From positions 1 to 8,522 of the forward strand of contig JADKJE010000017.1 in assembly GCA_016722515.1 (NCBI GenBank): 8,522 bases of DNA, written 5' to 3'. The stretch comes from Alphaproteobacteria bacterium (GTDB taxonomy: Bacteria > Pseudomonadota > Alphaproteobacteria > Rickettsiales > JADKJE01). Positions 1-7,400 of the stretch are shown one piece after another (the first letter of the stretch is position 1; each line of letters opens with the position of its first letter). The notes under the pieces were generated by a model that was not told the origin of the DNA, did no database searches, and saw only the letters and a program-made list of their open reading frames with translations. Position numbers and translations under genes: made by a program.

Positions 1-348
1 TCGAAGACTCAGCGCATCGTGAATCACCCATCCTGAATTCCAAGTAATTCCTGTACTCTTTTCCTTCGTTTGTCCTGAATTCCATAATAAACTTTTTGTA
101 GAATGAAACGGAGTCATCGAGTCCCAAGCTATCGAGTCCTCGACGGTTATTTTTAATCCGTTCATCAATGAAATTGATTCAGTCATCCAGACCGACGCGC
201 TGTTTTTCCAAGGTAGACTATTCGTTGAAAAGGTAGGAAATGATGAATAGAACACCATCGACGTTTCATCAATAAACGTCGTTCCTTCATCAAAAGCCAT
301 CGAATCATTGAGTGGAATCGGTAAGGTGCTGTCCCAAGCCAAGGAAGT
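1..348 (-). repeat. 14-residue (42-base) tandem repeat, at least 8 units
   Basis: Residues 53 to 168 divide into eight full units of 14 plus a partial ninth with no insertions. Position 2 is Ser in eight units and Gly in one; position 3 is Leu, Met or Ile in all nine; position 5 is Trp or Phe in seven of eight (Leu in the fifth unit). Aromatics fall at residues 57, 71, 85, 99, 127, 141 and 155, with an extra Trp at 106 exactly half a unit after 99. The period is also visible in DNA: the 12-mer tcctgaattcca occurs at 31 and 73 (42 bases apart), and gtcccaagc at 121 and 331 (5 x 42). A weaker unit may precede at residues 39 to 52 (Ile at position 3, Phe at position 5). Confidence 0.85.
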
Positions 349-504
349 ATCGTGTTTCAGCCGAAACCCTTGATAGAATTCAATAGCAAGGATAGGTGAT
401 TGAGTGGTGATGGTCATCTCAAAATCATTGCCTGGAATAGCAGAACGACCGAAATTCAGAAAGTCCGGTTTCGGTAAGTCAAAGTTCAACCATCCCAACG
501 CCAT
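1..504 (-). CDS. Phage tail-region protein with 14-residue tandem repeats (3' end beyond window)
   Basis: The reverse strand is open for 168 codons from an ATG at 504..502 to the left edge with no stop, so the C-terminus is missing. The start is supported by a GAGG Shine-Dalgarno 8 bases upstream and by its position 3 bases after the stop of the preceding gene. The first ~50 residues (MALGWLNFDLPKPDF...) have no repeat I can define. From residue 53 onward the protein is an unbroken run of 14-residue units with Ser at unit position 2, Leu/Ile/Met at 3 and Trp/Phe at 5. There is no signal peptide or membrane segment. I do not recognise the family. Position after the tape measure and tail-tip-like genes suggests a virion protein, and a repetitive aromatic-rich beta structure would suit a fibre, tail sheath or adhesin-like part, but that is inference. 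Its presence as a gene is confident; its function is not. Confidence 0.85.
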   Translation of the reverse strand, partial: MALGWLNFDLPKPDFLNFGRSAIPGNDFEMTITTQSPILAIEFYQGFRLKHDTSLAWDSTLPIPLNDSMAFDEGTTFIDETSMVFYSSFPTFSTNSLPWKNSASVWMTESISLMNGLKITVEDSIAWDSMTPFHSTKSLLWNSGQTKEKSTGITWNSGWVIHDALSLR

Positions 505-507
505 GAA

Positions 508-885
508 TTAACCCTCGGCAAAAGTGCAAGTCACATTCGTAAGCATCGCACCCGCCACTAAAGTCGTATCCCGAAAGCGAAAGTCAGCCGATGAAATCTT
601 ATTCCCACAGGTTCCATCCGCCACAAACGCATGACTGCTATCGTTGATTCGTCCCCAATTCGCAACGCCATCGGCTAAAACCGCCGTTGCCGGTAACGTC
701 ACCGACAATAAATTCGATGCTGCGGTCAATCCAGTAGGAATCTCAATTTCAATCAAGGTCGTCTGCGTCGTAATCGCTGCGCCAATTGACGGCTTTGGTG
801 GAGTATAAAAGGTTATAGTCCCACCAGATAACGCATCGGCGCGAAGCTGAAGAATGTTATCTCGAATCTCGTCTGACCAATTCAT
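508..885 (-). CDS. Small conserved phage tail-module protein, 125 aa
   Basis: Complete gene of 125 codons. The ATG overlaps the previous stop by one base (TAATG at 887..883), and no good Shine-Dalgarno precedes it, so translation is probably coupled to the 97-residue gene upstream. The product has a short helical start (residues 1-20, IRDNILQLRADALSGG) and then a beta-rich body: a TITFYTPPKPSIG segment, alternating Thr/Ile/Val strands, and a ...NWGRINDSSHAFVADGTCG segment around residues 77-95. From memory this matches a common uncharacterised phage protein whose members start LRN.RAQAI.DAI and carry a KFYTG.RP and a W.RI.DS..T.VADG segment, found near tail genes in phages of Proteobacteria. 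No enzymatic motif or signal peptide is visible. A structural or accessory tail role is inferred from family company and position only. Confidence 0.82.
   Translation of the reverse strand: MNWSDEIRDNILQLRADALSGGTITFYTPPKPSIGAAITTQTTLIEIEIPTGLTAASNLLSVTLPATAVLADGVANWGRINDSSHAFVADGTCGNKISSADFRFRDTTLVAGAMLTNVTCTFAEG
513..516 (-). promoter_or_regulatory. Ribosome binding site for the left-edge repeat gene
   Basis: GAGG on the minus strand, 8 bases before the ATG at 504. It lies inside the last codons of the upstream gene, so initiation here is probably coupled to termination at 510..508. Confidence 0.55.
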
Positions 886-1178
886 TAAGGTCGAGTCCCA
901 TCAACGGTCGCCATCCGATCTGAAATGGCGACCGCTTCAAATTCATAGGTGTGATCGATGGCGTACAATACCCAAGGCCCTTCAGTTAGATAGTCAAACT
1001 CAACATTTCCTGTAATTTTATCTGACCATTTCTCACGAATCAACTCTCCTCTCGCTTGATCAATTAGCCGAACTTTGTGATATGCAGGAGAATTCAATCG
1101 TGTCACTGGCTCAATAATCTTTAACCGACCACCAAATAACGGATGGCTATGAATTGCAATCGCTACAATCCCCGTCAT
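885..1178 (-). CDS. Small phage tail-module protein with predicted transthyretin/Ig-like beta domain, 97 aa
   Basis: Complete gene of 97 codons. The ATG at 1178 follows a GGAG Shine-Dalgarno with 7 bases between, and lies 3 bases after the stop of the gene upstream. The product is one small domain. After about 30 residues comes the diagnostic stretch: KVRLIDQARGELIREKWSD (residues 35-53), then TG-x-F (56-60), a GPWVLYAIDHTYEFEAV run (67-83) and a short ISDRM tail. The pattern of V-R-L-x-D, G-x-L-x-R-E-x-W-S-D, T-G, then A-x-D-H-T with an A-V-x-x-D end is one I recall from uncharacterised phage tail-region proteins of Proteobacteria, and its order resembles carboxypeptidase-regulatory/transthyretin-type beta sandwiches. 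The fold is an inference. No catalytic residues, signal peptide or membrane segment are seen. Likely a virion or tail-tip accessory protein. Confidence 0.82.
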   Translation of the reverse strand: MTGIVAIAIHSHPLFGGRLKIIEPVTRLNSPAYHKVRLIDQARGELIREKWSDKITGNVEFDYLTEGPWVLYAIDHTYEFEAVAISDRMATVDGTRP

Positions 1179-1181
1179 AAC

Positions 1182-1940
1182 TTATCTCCACGGCCCGGTA
1201 ATATCGAATGCGCAAGCATATCCACTTAAAGAAGCCAATAATTGAACGACCAATGTTCGACCCGAAAGCGCAGGAACTCCATCAATAATCGTTCCATTGG
1301 CAATATCGCCTGCATGAATTGGATTCCACAGCCCAGGCATTAACCCGCGTGCCGCAACCGTGGTATCCCATATTTCCACCGGCCACGCATGAAATTGACC
1401 GGAGATAATTGAAGGATAAGCCATTCCACCCGTTCCTAGCGAAGAAGATTTTGAATTAGAATAACGATTCCCATTAATACTCAGTGAACTTCCTGAATAA
1501 TTCCTTGCTAACCGACTTCCAGTCCCTGAATTCAAATTAAGTAGACTCGATTCGTTTGGAGCCCCCGCTGTTGCCGCAATCAATCCACATCCATATTGAT
1601 CGGTCACTGCATAATGGACGATATCGCCAAAGAATATACTGCAACTACTACTGCCTGCGGTATTGAGAGAGATAAAATAAAAGGCTCTGGAATCGGAATA
1701 AAGCCACCACGGACGGTTGAGCCGAATCGCATACATTCCGCCGCTTTGTTTCACATTGGTGGGGAATGGATTGGTGTTGGTATCTCCATCTAGCGCGGAT
1801 TGATCGGAAATGGATTCATAGCCCCGCAGCCGGATATTCGTCGCCTGACTGTCATCTACTCGAAGATACAGCCGGGTGCCATTCGTATCATCAGATCGAA
1901 ACGCGCATTTATTCGCTGTTCCGGTAAAGAGTTGACTCAA
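1182..1940 (-). CDS. C-terminal part of a split phage tail-module protein, 252 codons
   Basis: Open frame of 252 codons whose only available start near the beginning is a TTG at 1940..1938, with no Shine-Dalgarno before it. The sequence looks like the middle and end of a protein rather than an N-terminus: SQLFTGTANKCAFRS, then T-R-L-Y-L-R-V-D-D (residues 22-30), R-G-Y-E-S-x-S-D (39-46), FPT and GGMY, NRPWWLYSDSRAFYF (74-88), FFGD (103-106), a Ser/Asn/Gly-rich stretch (about 130-172), then RGLMPGLWNPIH (198-209) and a FDITGPWR end. I recall these landmarks, in this order, from a conserved phage tail-region family in which the FSGTNKA...YLRVDD part follows directly on the LVxGYG part encoded here by the preceding 123-codon frame. 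The reading frame is -1 relative to that frame. I therefore treat this as the 3' piece of one ~375-codon gene, with the biochemical function unknown. Confidence 0.78.
   Translation of the reverse strand: MSQLFTGTANKCAFRSDDTNGTRLYLRVDDSQATNIRLRGYESISDQSALDGDTNTNPFPTNVKQSGGMYAIRLNRPWWLYSDSRAFYFISLNTAGSSSCSIFFGDIVHYAVTDQYGCGLIAATAGAPNESSLLNLNSGTGSRLARNYSGSSLSINGNRYSNSKSSSLGTGGMAYPSIISGQFHAWPVEIWDTTVAARGLMPGLWNPIHAGDIANGTIIDGVPALSGRTLVVQLLASLSGYACAFDITGPWR
1186..1189 (-). promoter_or_regulatory. Ribosome binding site for the 97-aa gene
   Basis: GGAG on the minus strand, 7 bases before the ATG at 1178. It is embedded in the final Trp-Arg codons and next to the TAA of the upstream gene; it is the clearest Shine-Dalgarno in the window. 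Confidence 0.65.
1937..1940 (-). other. Probable frameshift junction splitting one gene in two
   Basis: Minus strand reads GCC GGT TGA GTC at the end of the upstream frame (...RAPAG stop), while the downstream frame reads TTG AGT CAA CTC (..SQLF). Adding one G to make GGT TGG AGT CAA gives AGWSQLFTGT, which restores the Gly-Trp-x-x-F-x-G-T junction I remember from intact relatives. No X XXY YYZ slippery heptamer lies just before the stop (the preceding codons are GCC AAA CGT GCG CCT GCC GGT), so a programmed -1 shift is not supported. A sequencing or assembly error, a real one-base deletion, or TTGA-coupled reinitiation remain possible. Confidence 0.7.
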
Positions 1941-2299
1941 CCGGCAGGCGCACGTTTGGCACTAATCGTTCCGGTTGCAGTCTGATCACTAATCCCTGTG
2001 GTTGTGAATGTAAAATGCGTTGAATCTACAACAGTAATTCTCCAATCTCCATTTAATCCAGATGGACTGGCTCCTGAAATCCGAATCACTGGCCCTGTGC
2101 TTCCAACCATTGCAAACTGATGCCCAGCAGAAACAGTAGCAGTAGCAACATTCGATGCCACCACCAGACTATTGACCGTGACGCTCCCAAATCCATCTTG
2201 CAGACACGCAATCAGCACGGGAATAAAGGTTCCAGTGCTAGTGGTAGTTTGTGGAGCGCCACTCATGGTGCTGTCATAATAACGTACTGAATTAGGCAT
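1937..2299 (-). CDS. N-terminal part of the split phage tail-module protein, about 121 aa
   Basis: Frame of 123 codons from a GTG at 2308, or 120 codons plus the stop from the ATG at 2299. I prefer 2299 because it gives MPNSVRYYDSTMSGAP, matching how relatives begin (a short charged start, then Y.STMSGAP), and because GGTGA sits 5 bases upstream; GTG 2308 and ATG 2305 are alternatives. It overlaps the end of the 718-residue gene by 8 bases. After the start come PVLIACLQDGFG (about residues 27-38 from 2299) and VNSLVVASNVATATV. A small beta domain follows with GHQF, a Gly/Ser-rich turn and LNGDWRITVVDSTHFTF. It ends in ISDQTATGTISAKRAPAG. That last motif normally sits immediately before a Trp and the FSGTNK segment in intact relatives, which here appears in the next frame. 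Function unknown; a virion tail component is inferred from the neighbours. Confidence 0.78.
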   Translation of the reverse strand: MPNSVRYYDSTMSGAPQTTTSTGTFIPVLIACLQDGFGSVTVNSLVVASNVATATVSAGHQFAMVGSTGPVIRISGASPSGLNGDWRITVVDSTHFTFTTTGISDQTATGTISAKRAPAG

Positions 2300-4448
2300 C
2301 GACATCACCCAAGAAAGTTAAACGGAAACGGTCTGAAGTCCCAGGAACATGCACACTCGGCTGCACGACACGAATCACGCCAATGGGCGTATCTGCACTC
2401 TCCGTATTGAATCGCAACAGATTGCCGGACACCCATCCTGCACCCCATCCTGAACTCTGAATCGTGAAATACGGATTCAAGGTATGTGGATTGATTGGCG
2501 CAATATCGGAAGTTATTGAAAGCCCGGTCGCAATTTGACCCACTCGCTCACCAATAATATTGACGGTCGTGGTTCCGGTGAAATGAATCCGCCAGCGTTC
2601 AGTAATCGCGCCATCATTGGTGACTTCAATCGGATAGGTCACATTGTTGTATTGCGGAGTAATCGGAGAACCATACAATACATCGCTCCATGTTGGTGTT
2701 CCAACTGCTTGTTGCGAGAAGGGGTCATTCGCTGAAGCAAATAAATCACCAGACTTGATGATGGAAGATAGATAACTGGTGGTGCCTGGATAAGTGTGTG
2801 TGACATTCCGATTTAAGGTAATGGTTTCACCATCGGAACTGATCGCCACAATCACCGCTTCATCTTGAATCGTGGTATAGGCTTCAAGTGGTTGGGAATA
2901 GCCGGTTAAATCCAAGGCCGCACCCATTGTCACCGAACCAGCCGTGAGATTCTTGGTGTACTTCGCAGTCGGAATGCGTGTACCATTCGCCGCTTCTAAC
3001 CATATCTGATCAACATTGGCTCGACTCAATGTGTAGGTCGTACTCGACACTACAGGATTATCCACAAGCGTTTGATGCAGCGTGTTATGAATCAGAACCG
3101 AATCGCCCACTCGAAACAACGGTGTCGTCTTTGAAGGAGGAAGTCGTGATAAATCAATTCCGATCTCTTCAAACTCCATGTCTTCAAGATACGCGGTGTA
3201 CTGATAATCCAAGGTCACGTTTGAAGTTAAACAAGTCGCAGATAACGTGATTTCACCGAGTCCGGTATCGTAATCCACCGTTCCTGAAGAGACACCAGCG
3301 CCTGTGAATCCACCAACGCCATCATCAACGGCGGACAATAAGGTTGAAGTGATACTAATCGCATTCAGTGATAAACTTCCTGGAATAACCGGCGTTTTTA
3401 ACTGAAAGACGAAATCCGTACCTTGCGTATATCCAGAAGTGTAATAAGTAAGATAAGTTCCTGAATTTACGATTTGTGGTAAGGTGACTAAAAAATAGTC
3501 TTCACTATGAATTGAAACCGAGTAAGTTGTATATTGAAATGGCGCTGTCAACCAGACCACTTTAATTAAATCAAAATAAGGAGAAACCACAGGAAGCGCG
3601 AAGGTTCTTCCTGTGGTTGGACAGGTAAATGATTGAACAAATTCTCCATCGAATGCACCTTCAGGTTGTGCTGTGCTATTCACAACATAACCCACTCGTG
3701 GCCCTAAAAGAAAGGAATTATTCGTGATGGAAACCGATGCCGTTCCATTTGTTGTTTGGGCTGAAAGCGCACGAATCCCATAGATAGGGATTTCTTGTGG
3801 AGCCGTATAGTAAATCTGTGTTGGAGTTACATAACTCGCATGTTCTAAATCAGAATACAGTGCGCCTCTAAATTCATAGCGTAATGGTTGTGATAAAGAA
3901 ACAGACCACGCACTATATTCAACTCCATTAACCCAACTCCATCCTTGTTGAGCATTCACGACTTGAAATGAATTGTTTCCTATATCTTCAAGAATTAGTG
4001 TCGTACTGACTCCGCTTGTTGGCTGAAGTGTTTGATTAAGTGCATAATAAAACTGAATCAGTGATGCGCCAACATCATACGTTGCATACATCCGATAATT
4101 GGTATTCGATCCTTTCAGCGTATACCGATACAATGGCTCAAGAAGTGTTTCCTGATCGCACCCTGCCACTGAAGGAAAGATTGCCACATCGACGGCGGCA
4201 TCAGAAGGTGGAGATGCTATATACGCTCGTGAACCCATATATACATCGGTATCCGGCGACCGCACCGCCCCATAAATCAATCGCGTCTGCGCTCGACCCG
4301 TCACCCGATCACCGGAGGAAATATCAGGAAACACATTGTTATCGACATTATCCAGAACTTCATTTCCTGAAGGAAATCCACCCGAATCCGATAAATCCGT
4401 CATGTGTTCCGACTTCAACAGCTTCACATCTGAATCAAGAATACTCAT
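2292..4448 (-). CDS. Conserved uncharacterised phage tail protein, 718 aa
   Basis: Complete gene of 718 codons; the ATG overlaps the tape measure stop as ATGA (4448..4445), with a GGAG 9 bases upstream. The N-terminus MSILDSDVKLLKSEHMTDLSD leads into DNNVFPDISSGDRVTGRAQTR (residues 36-56) and a D-T-D-V-Y-M-G-S-R-A-Y...PPSD segment (66-82). The middle is Thr/Ser/Tyr-rich and beta-like. Around residues 353-395 comes PGSLSLNAISI followed by GTVDYDTGLGEITL, a strand-turn motif seen repeatedly in tail and baseplate proteins. The C-terminus has ERWRIHFTG, GERVGQIATG, APINPHTLNPYF, GWGAGWVSGNLLRFNT (678-693) and RFRLTFLGDVDA. I recall this N-terminal and C-terminal combination from phage proteins encoded just after the tape measure in Proteobacterial phages; they carry no assigned function. 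A distal-tail or baseplate structural role is inferred. GC falls from about 56% at both ends to about 36% around residues 123-350. Confidence 0.85.
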   Translation of the reverse strand: MSILDSDVKLLKSEHMTDLSDSGGFPSGNEVLDNVDNNVFPDISSGDRVTGRAQTRLIYGAVRSPDTDVYMGSRAYIASPPSDAAVDVAIFPSVAGCDQETLLEPLYRYTLKGSNTNYRMYATYDVGASLIQFYYALNQTLQPTSGVSTTLILEDIGNNSFQVVNAQQGWSWVNGVEYSAWSVSLSQPLRYEFRGALYSDLEHASYVTPTQIYYTAPQEIPIYGIRALSAQTTNGTASVSITNNSFLLGPRVGYVVNSTAQPEGAFDGEFVQSFTCPTTGRTFALPVVSPYFDLIKVVWLTAPFQYTTYSVSIHSEDYFLVTLPQIVNSGTYLTYYTSGYTQGTDFVFQLKTPVIPGSLSLNAISITSTLLSAVDDGVGGFTGAGVSSGTVDYDTGLGEITLSATCLTSNVTLDYQYTAYLEDMEFEEIGIDLSRLPPSKTTPLFRVGDSVLIHNTLHQTLVDNPVVSSTTYTLSRANVDQIWLEAANGTRIPTAKYTKNLTAGSVTMGAALDLTGYSQPLEAYTTIQDEAVIVAISSDGETITLNRNVTHTYPGTTSYLSSIIKSGDLFASANDPFSQQAVGTPTWSDVLYGSPITPQYNNVTYPIEVTNDGAITERWRIHFTGTTTVNIIGERVGQIATGLSITSDIAPINPHTLNPYFTIQSSGWGAGWVSGNLLRFNTESADTPIGVIRVVQPSVHVPGTSDRFRLTFLGDVDA

Positions 4449-7400
4449 ACTGAAGAACTCCGCTGCGATTGCTGCAAGGCTTTAATAAAACTGGTGGGGT
4501 CTTGCTTTGAATTTGCATTCAAGGTTTGATTGCCAATCGTAAATGTAAAGTTATAATTTTGTCCTGAACCTCCGACTGAATCCTTTGTTGACGAACCTTT
4601 CGCTGATGACGAGGCGACTGAAGACCCTTTCTTACTGATTTCATCCAACAACCGAGACTGTTCACGCAACGTCTCATTCACTTCTTTTAACTTCGCATTC
4701 TGCTGATTGTAGGATTCAACCGCCGCCTTTACCTTCTCTTGCGCGGCCTGAATCTCCGCTTGTTGCTGCGCTTGGATGTTTGCGATTTCAGCATCATGCT
4801 TCTGATTCGAGGCGACAATCTCGGCCTGCAACTTCTCTTGAATCGAAACAATCTCAGCCGTATTCTTTTCTTGTGCAGCGACAATCGCCGCATCCTTATC
4901 CGCCTTCAAGTCAGCTAACTTCTGCGCCAGGTCGGATTGAATGGACAGTCTTGATTGCGCTTGTGCTTCATTCGCTGCCGCAATCGACCGCTGCAATTCA
5001 ATATCAATGTCTCGAAGTTTCTGCTGATGCTCGACTTCAAGATTCGCCAAGGTCGCTAGATGTTGCTGATTAATCCCTTCAAGCTTCTTGTCGGATTCCA
5101 ATTGCGCGGTGGCTAGTTTACGCTCTGTTTCCTGATTCAGAGCGGCAATTTTCGCTTGCGTTTCTTCTTCAATCGCTTGTTGTTTCGCCACCTTTTCAGC
5201 TTGAACCGCTGCTTGCGCGGCCTTCAACAATTCCTCATTCTTCTTGACTTGAGCATCGATCTTGGAAATCTCATTCCATTTGACATTCTCAGCCAATTTA
5301 CCTTCAATTACCAACTGCTCAATGTTTTGCCGATGCAATTCACGCGCATCTTTCATTGCTTGATTGTAGACTTCAGTGCCTTGTTCGCCGGCTTGAGCAT
5401 ACAATTCAATAATCTTCTTGGATTCATCCGCGAAGGCAACCGCTTCTTCATCACCGACACTGCCTTTGGTCTTTCGCAGTTGTCCGCTAATCTTGTCCGA
5501 TTCGGTTTGCAACGACGCCATGGCATTCAGCGAGTCCTTCACCAGACTGTCATTCAGTTTGGCAAGACTCTCCGTTGCATCGGTATTAATCTTAATCAGT
5601 GAATCCGCAGCATCCTGCTGAATCGAAACAATCGTATCTGCATGATCCGACACTTCCGATTCAATCGCATCGGTAGTCTTGAGAATCGCTTCTTCAATCT
5701 TGTCCTGCTGATTCAGTGCAGAATCTTCAATCGACTGATTCTGTTTCCGGTACGCCTCAGCCACCTGTTCCGTGGTCTTCTCCACCAAACCACTGATCTT
5801 CGATTGTGAATCCTGCACCGCCTTCGCAATGTTTTTGGTGAGATCGGTATCGGTTTTCGCTAAATCCTCCTTCAGCGAAGCACTCGATTTGGATAAGGAT
5901 TGATTGTAATTCGATTGCGCGTCAGCCAAGTCATGCTTTAGCGTCACCGCCGCTTTCGACAATTCCTCTTGATAGGCGGTCTGATTACCAAGAGCCGCCA
6001 ATTCATCCTTCGCATCCGTAATGGCTTGTTGTGCAGATTCCCACGCCGAAGTGCTTTCATCAACCTTGGTTTTCGCTTGATCAAGAAGCGTCTGCTGCCG
6101 ACTCAGTTCATCATTCTGCTGACTTAACGCTTCGGTTGAACCTTTCGCGGATTCAACCGATTGCTGTGAAGACTGAATATCTTTCTCAAGATTGGTTTGC
6201 TTCACACTGTACAATTCTTTCGTCTTGTCCAACTGCGATTGATAAAGACTGATGAGTTCTTTATTATTTTGTTGACGCGCTTCCTTTAACTTGGCTTCAA
6301 TATCTGCAATCTTCTGTTGCTGTTCCAACTGAAGATTAAGACGGTCTGAAGTAGCGGTGTCTCCTTGTTCAGCCGCAAGTTCGGCATTCAGTTCAACCAA
6401 CGCATCCTTCGCTTCCTGAACCGCATCCTTCATCGCCTCCATTTCATCACGCGCCTTGGAAATGGCGCTACGGACTTCCGATAAATCTTGTTCATCCAAC
6501 AGACTAAAACTTTGATCGACTCGTCGAGTCGCATTCTCTAAGGCAATTAAACTTGTGGAACCATTCTCAGCCATGTTTTCAATGGAGGATTTCAGATTCT
6601 CAACCGCTAATTTCTGTTCATAAAAGGTCTTTGAAGTTTCCGCTGCTGCAAACTTCAAGGCTGCTTCATAGACGCCAAAGCCATTCGCGGCAAAGGTCAT
6701 TTCATTACGAGCAGCTTTCATTGAGTTCGCTGCTGAATTAATCTCGGATTGAAATTTATCCGTTTTCGTTGAATTCAGTGTGGCGCCAACAACACGAATC
6801 CCTTTCTGCAAATCAGTGGCGCTAATGGCTCCACCTTCAAAACCGGCCTTGAGTAATTTCTGATCAAAGTACAGTTTCGATGCTTCCGAAAGTTTTCCGA
6901 CTTCTTCACGCACCGTCTTGACATTATTCGCCATGTGAGCCGCCGCAGCAGCCACATCGCTCATTCCTTTACCGGCTTTCTTATGTTCCTCGGTACTCTT
7001 CTTGGTTTCTTCAGCCTCTTTCTTTATTTGTGTCGCATTTTGCTGAGCAGAATTCGCAGCGTCGTTCGTTGCATCAACCGTTTTACGAAGTTGATTCTCC
7101 CTATCTTGATCCGATTGCGTCCATTCTTTATCAGCAGCTAATTGAATAATGGTTGCTGATAACTCTTTTTGAGCATCAGAAGCTTCTTGAGAACGTAATT
7201 GCGCTAAGGTTTCTGCTTGATTAATTCGTGATTCAGTTACCTTCTCTTCGGCTTGAGCAATATCAACGACATCGCCACGAATCTTCGCAATATTCAATAC
7301 GCCTTCTGCTTCCTTCACCAACGCATCTTGATAGCGTTCACTATTCGCTGAACTGCGCGATTGCGCTTCTGCTTGATCCTTGTACAATTGAGTCAGTGCG

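Noticed and set aside
1..120. Two EcoRI-like gaattc sites with shared flanks, resembling a short direct repeat or attachment site
   Set aside because: The 42-base spacing and the frame show they are copies of the Trp-Asn-Ser-Gly codons in the 14-residue protein repeat.
1937..1960. Programmed -1 ribosomal frameshift joining the two pieces
   Set aside because: No slippery heptamer of the X XXY YYZ type precedes the TGA, and the missing Trp codon is explained more simply by one absent base.
4040..4453. Plus-strand open frame of 137 codons
   Set aside because: Antisense to the well-supported start of the 718-residue gene; the His/Pro-rich sequence is typical of a shadow frame.
5156..5602. Plus-strand open frame of 148 codons, leucine/phenylalanine-rich
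   Set aside because: It lies wholly opposite the tape measure; its hydrophobic look is the complement of Gln/Glu/Lys codons in the coiled coil, and it has no family resemblance.
5521..5820. Apparent excess of GANTC sites (10 in these 300 bases, about 1 expected at even composition)
   Set aside because: The excess is patchy: only 1 site is present in 7501-7800. It follows local Ile/Ser/Glu codon use in the coiled coil, so it does not support a methylation-linked signal.
6775..6957. Minus-strand 60-codon frame overlapping the tape measure
   Set aside because: It sits inside the tape measure in another frame on the same strand, with no sign of a separate start and no recognisable domain.
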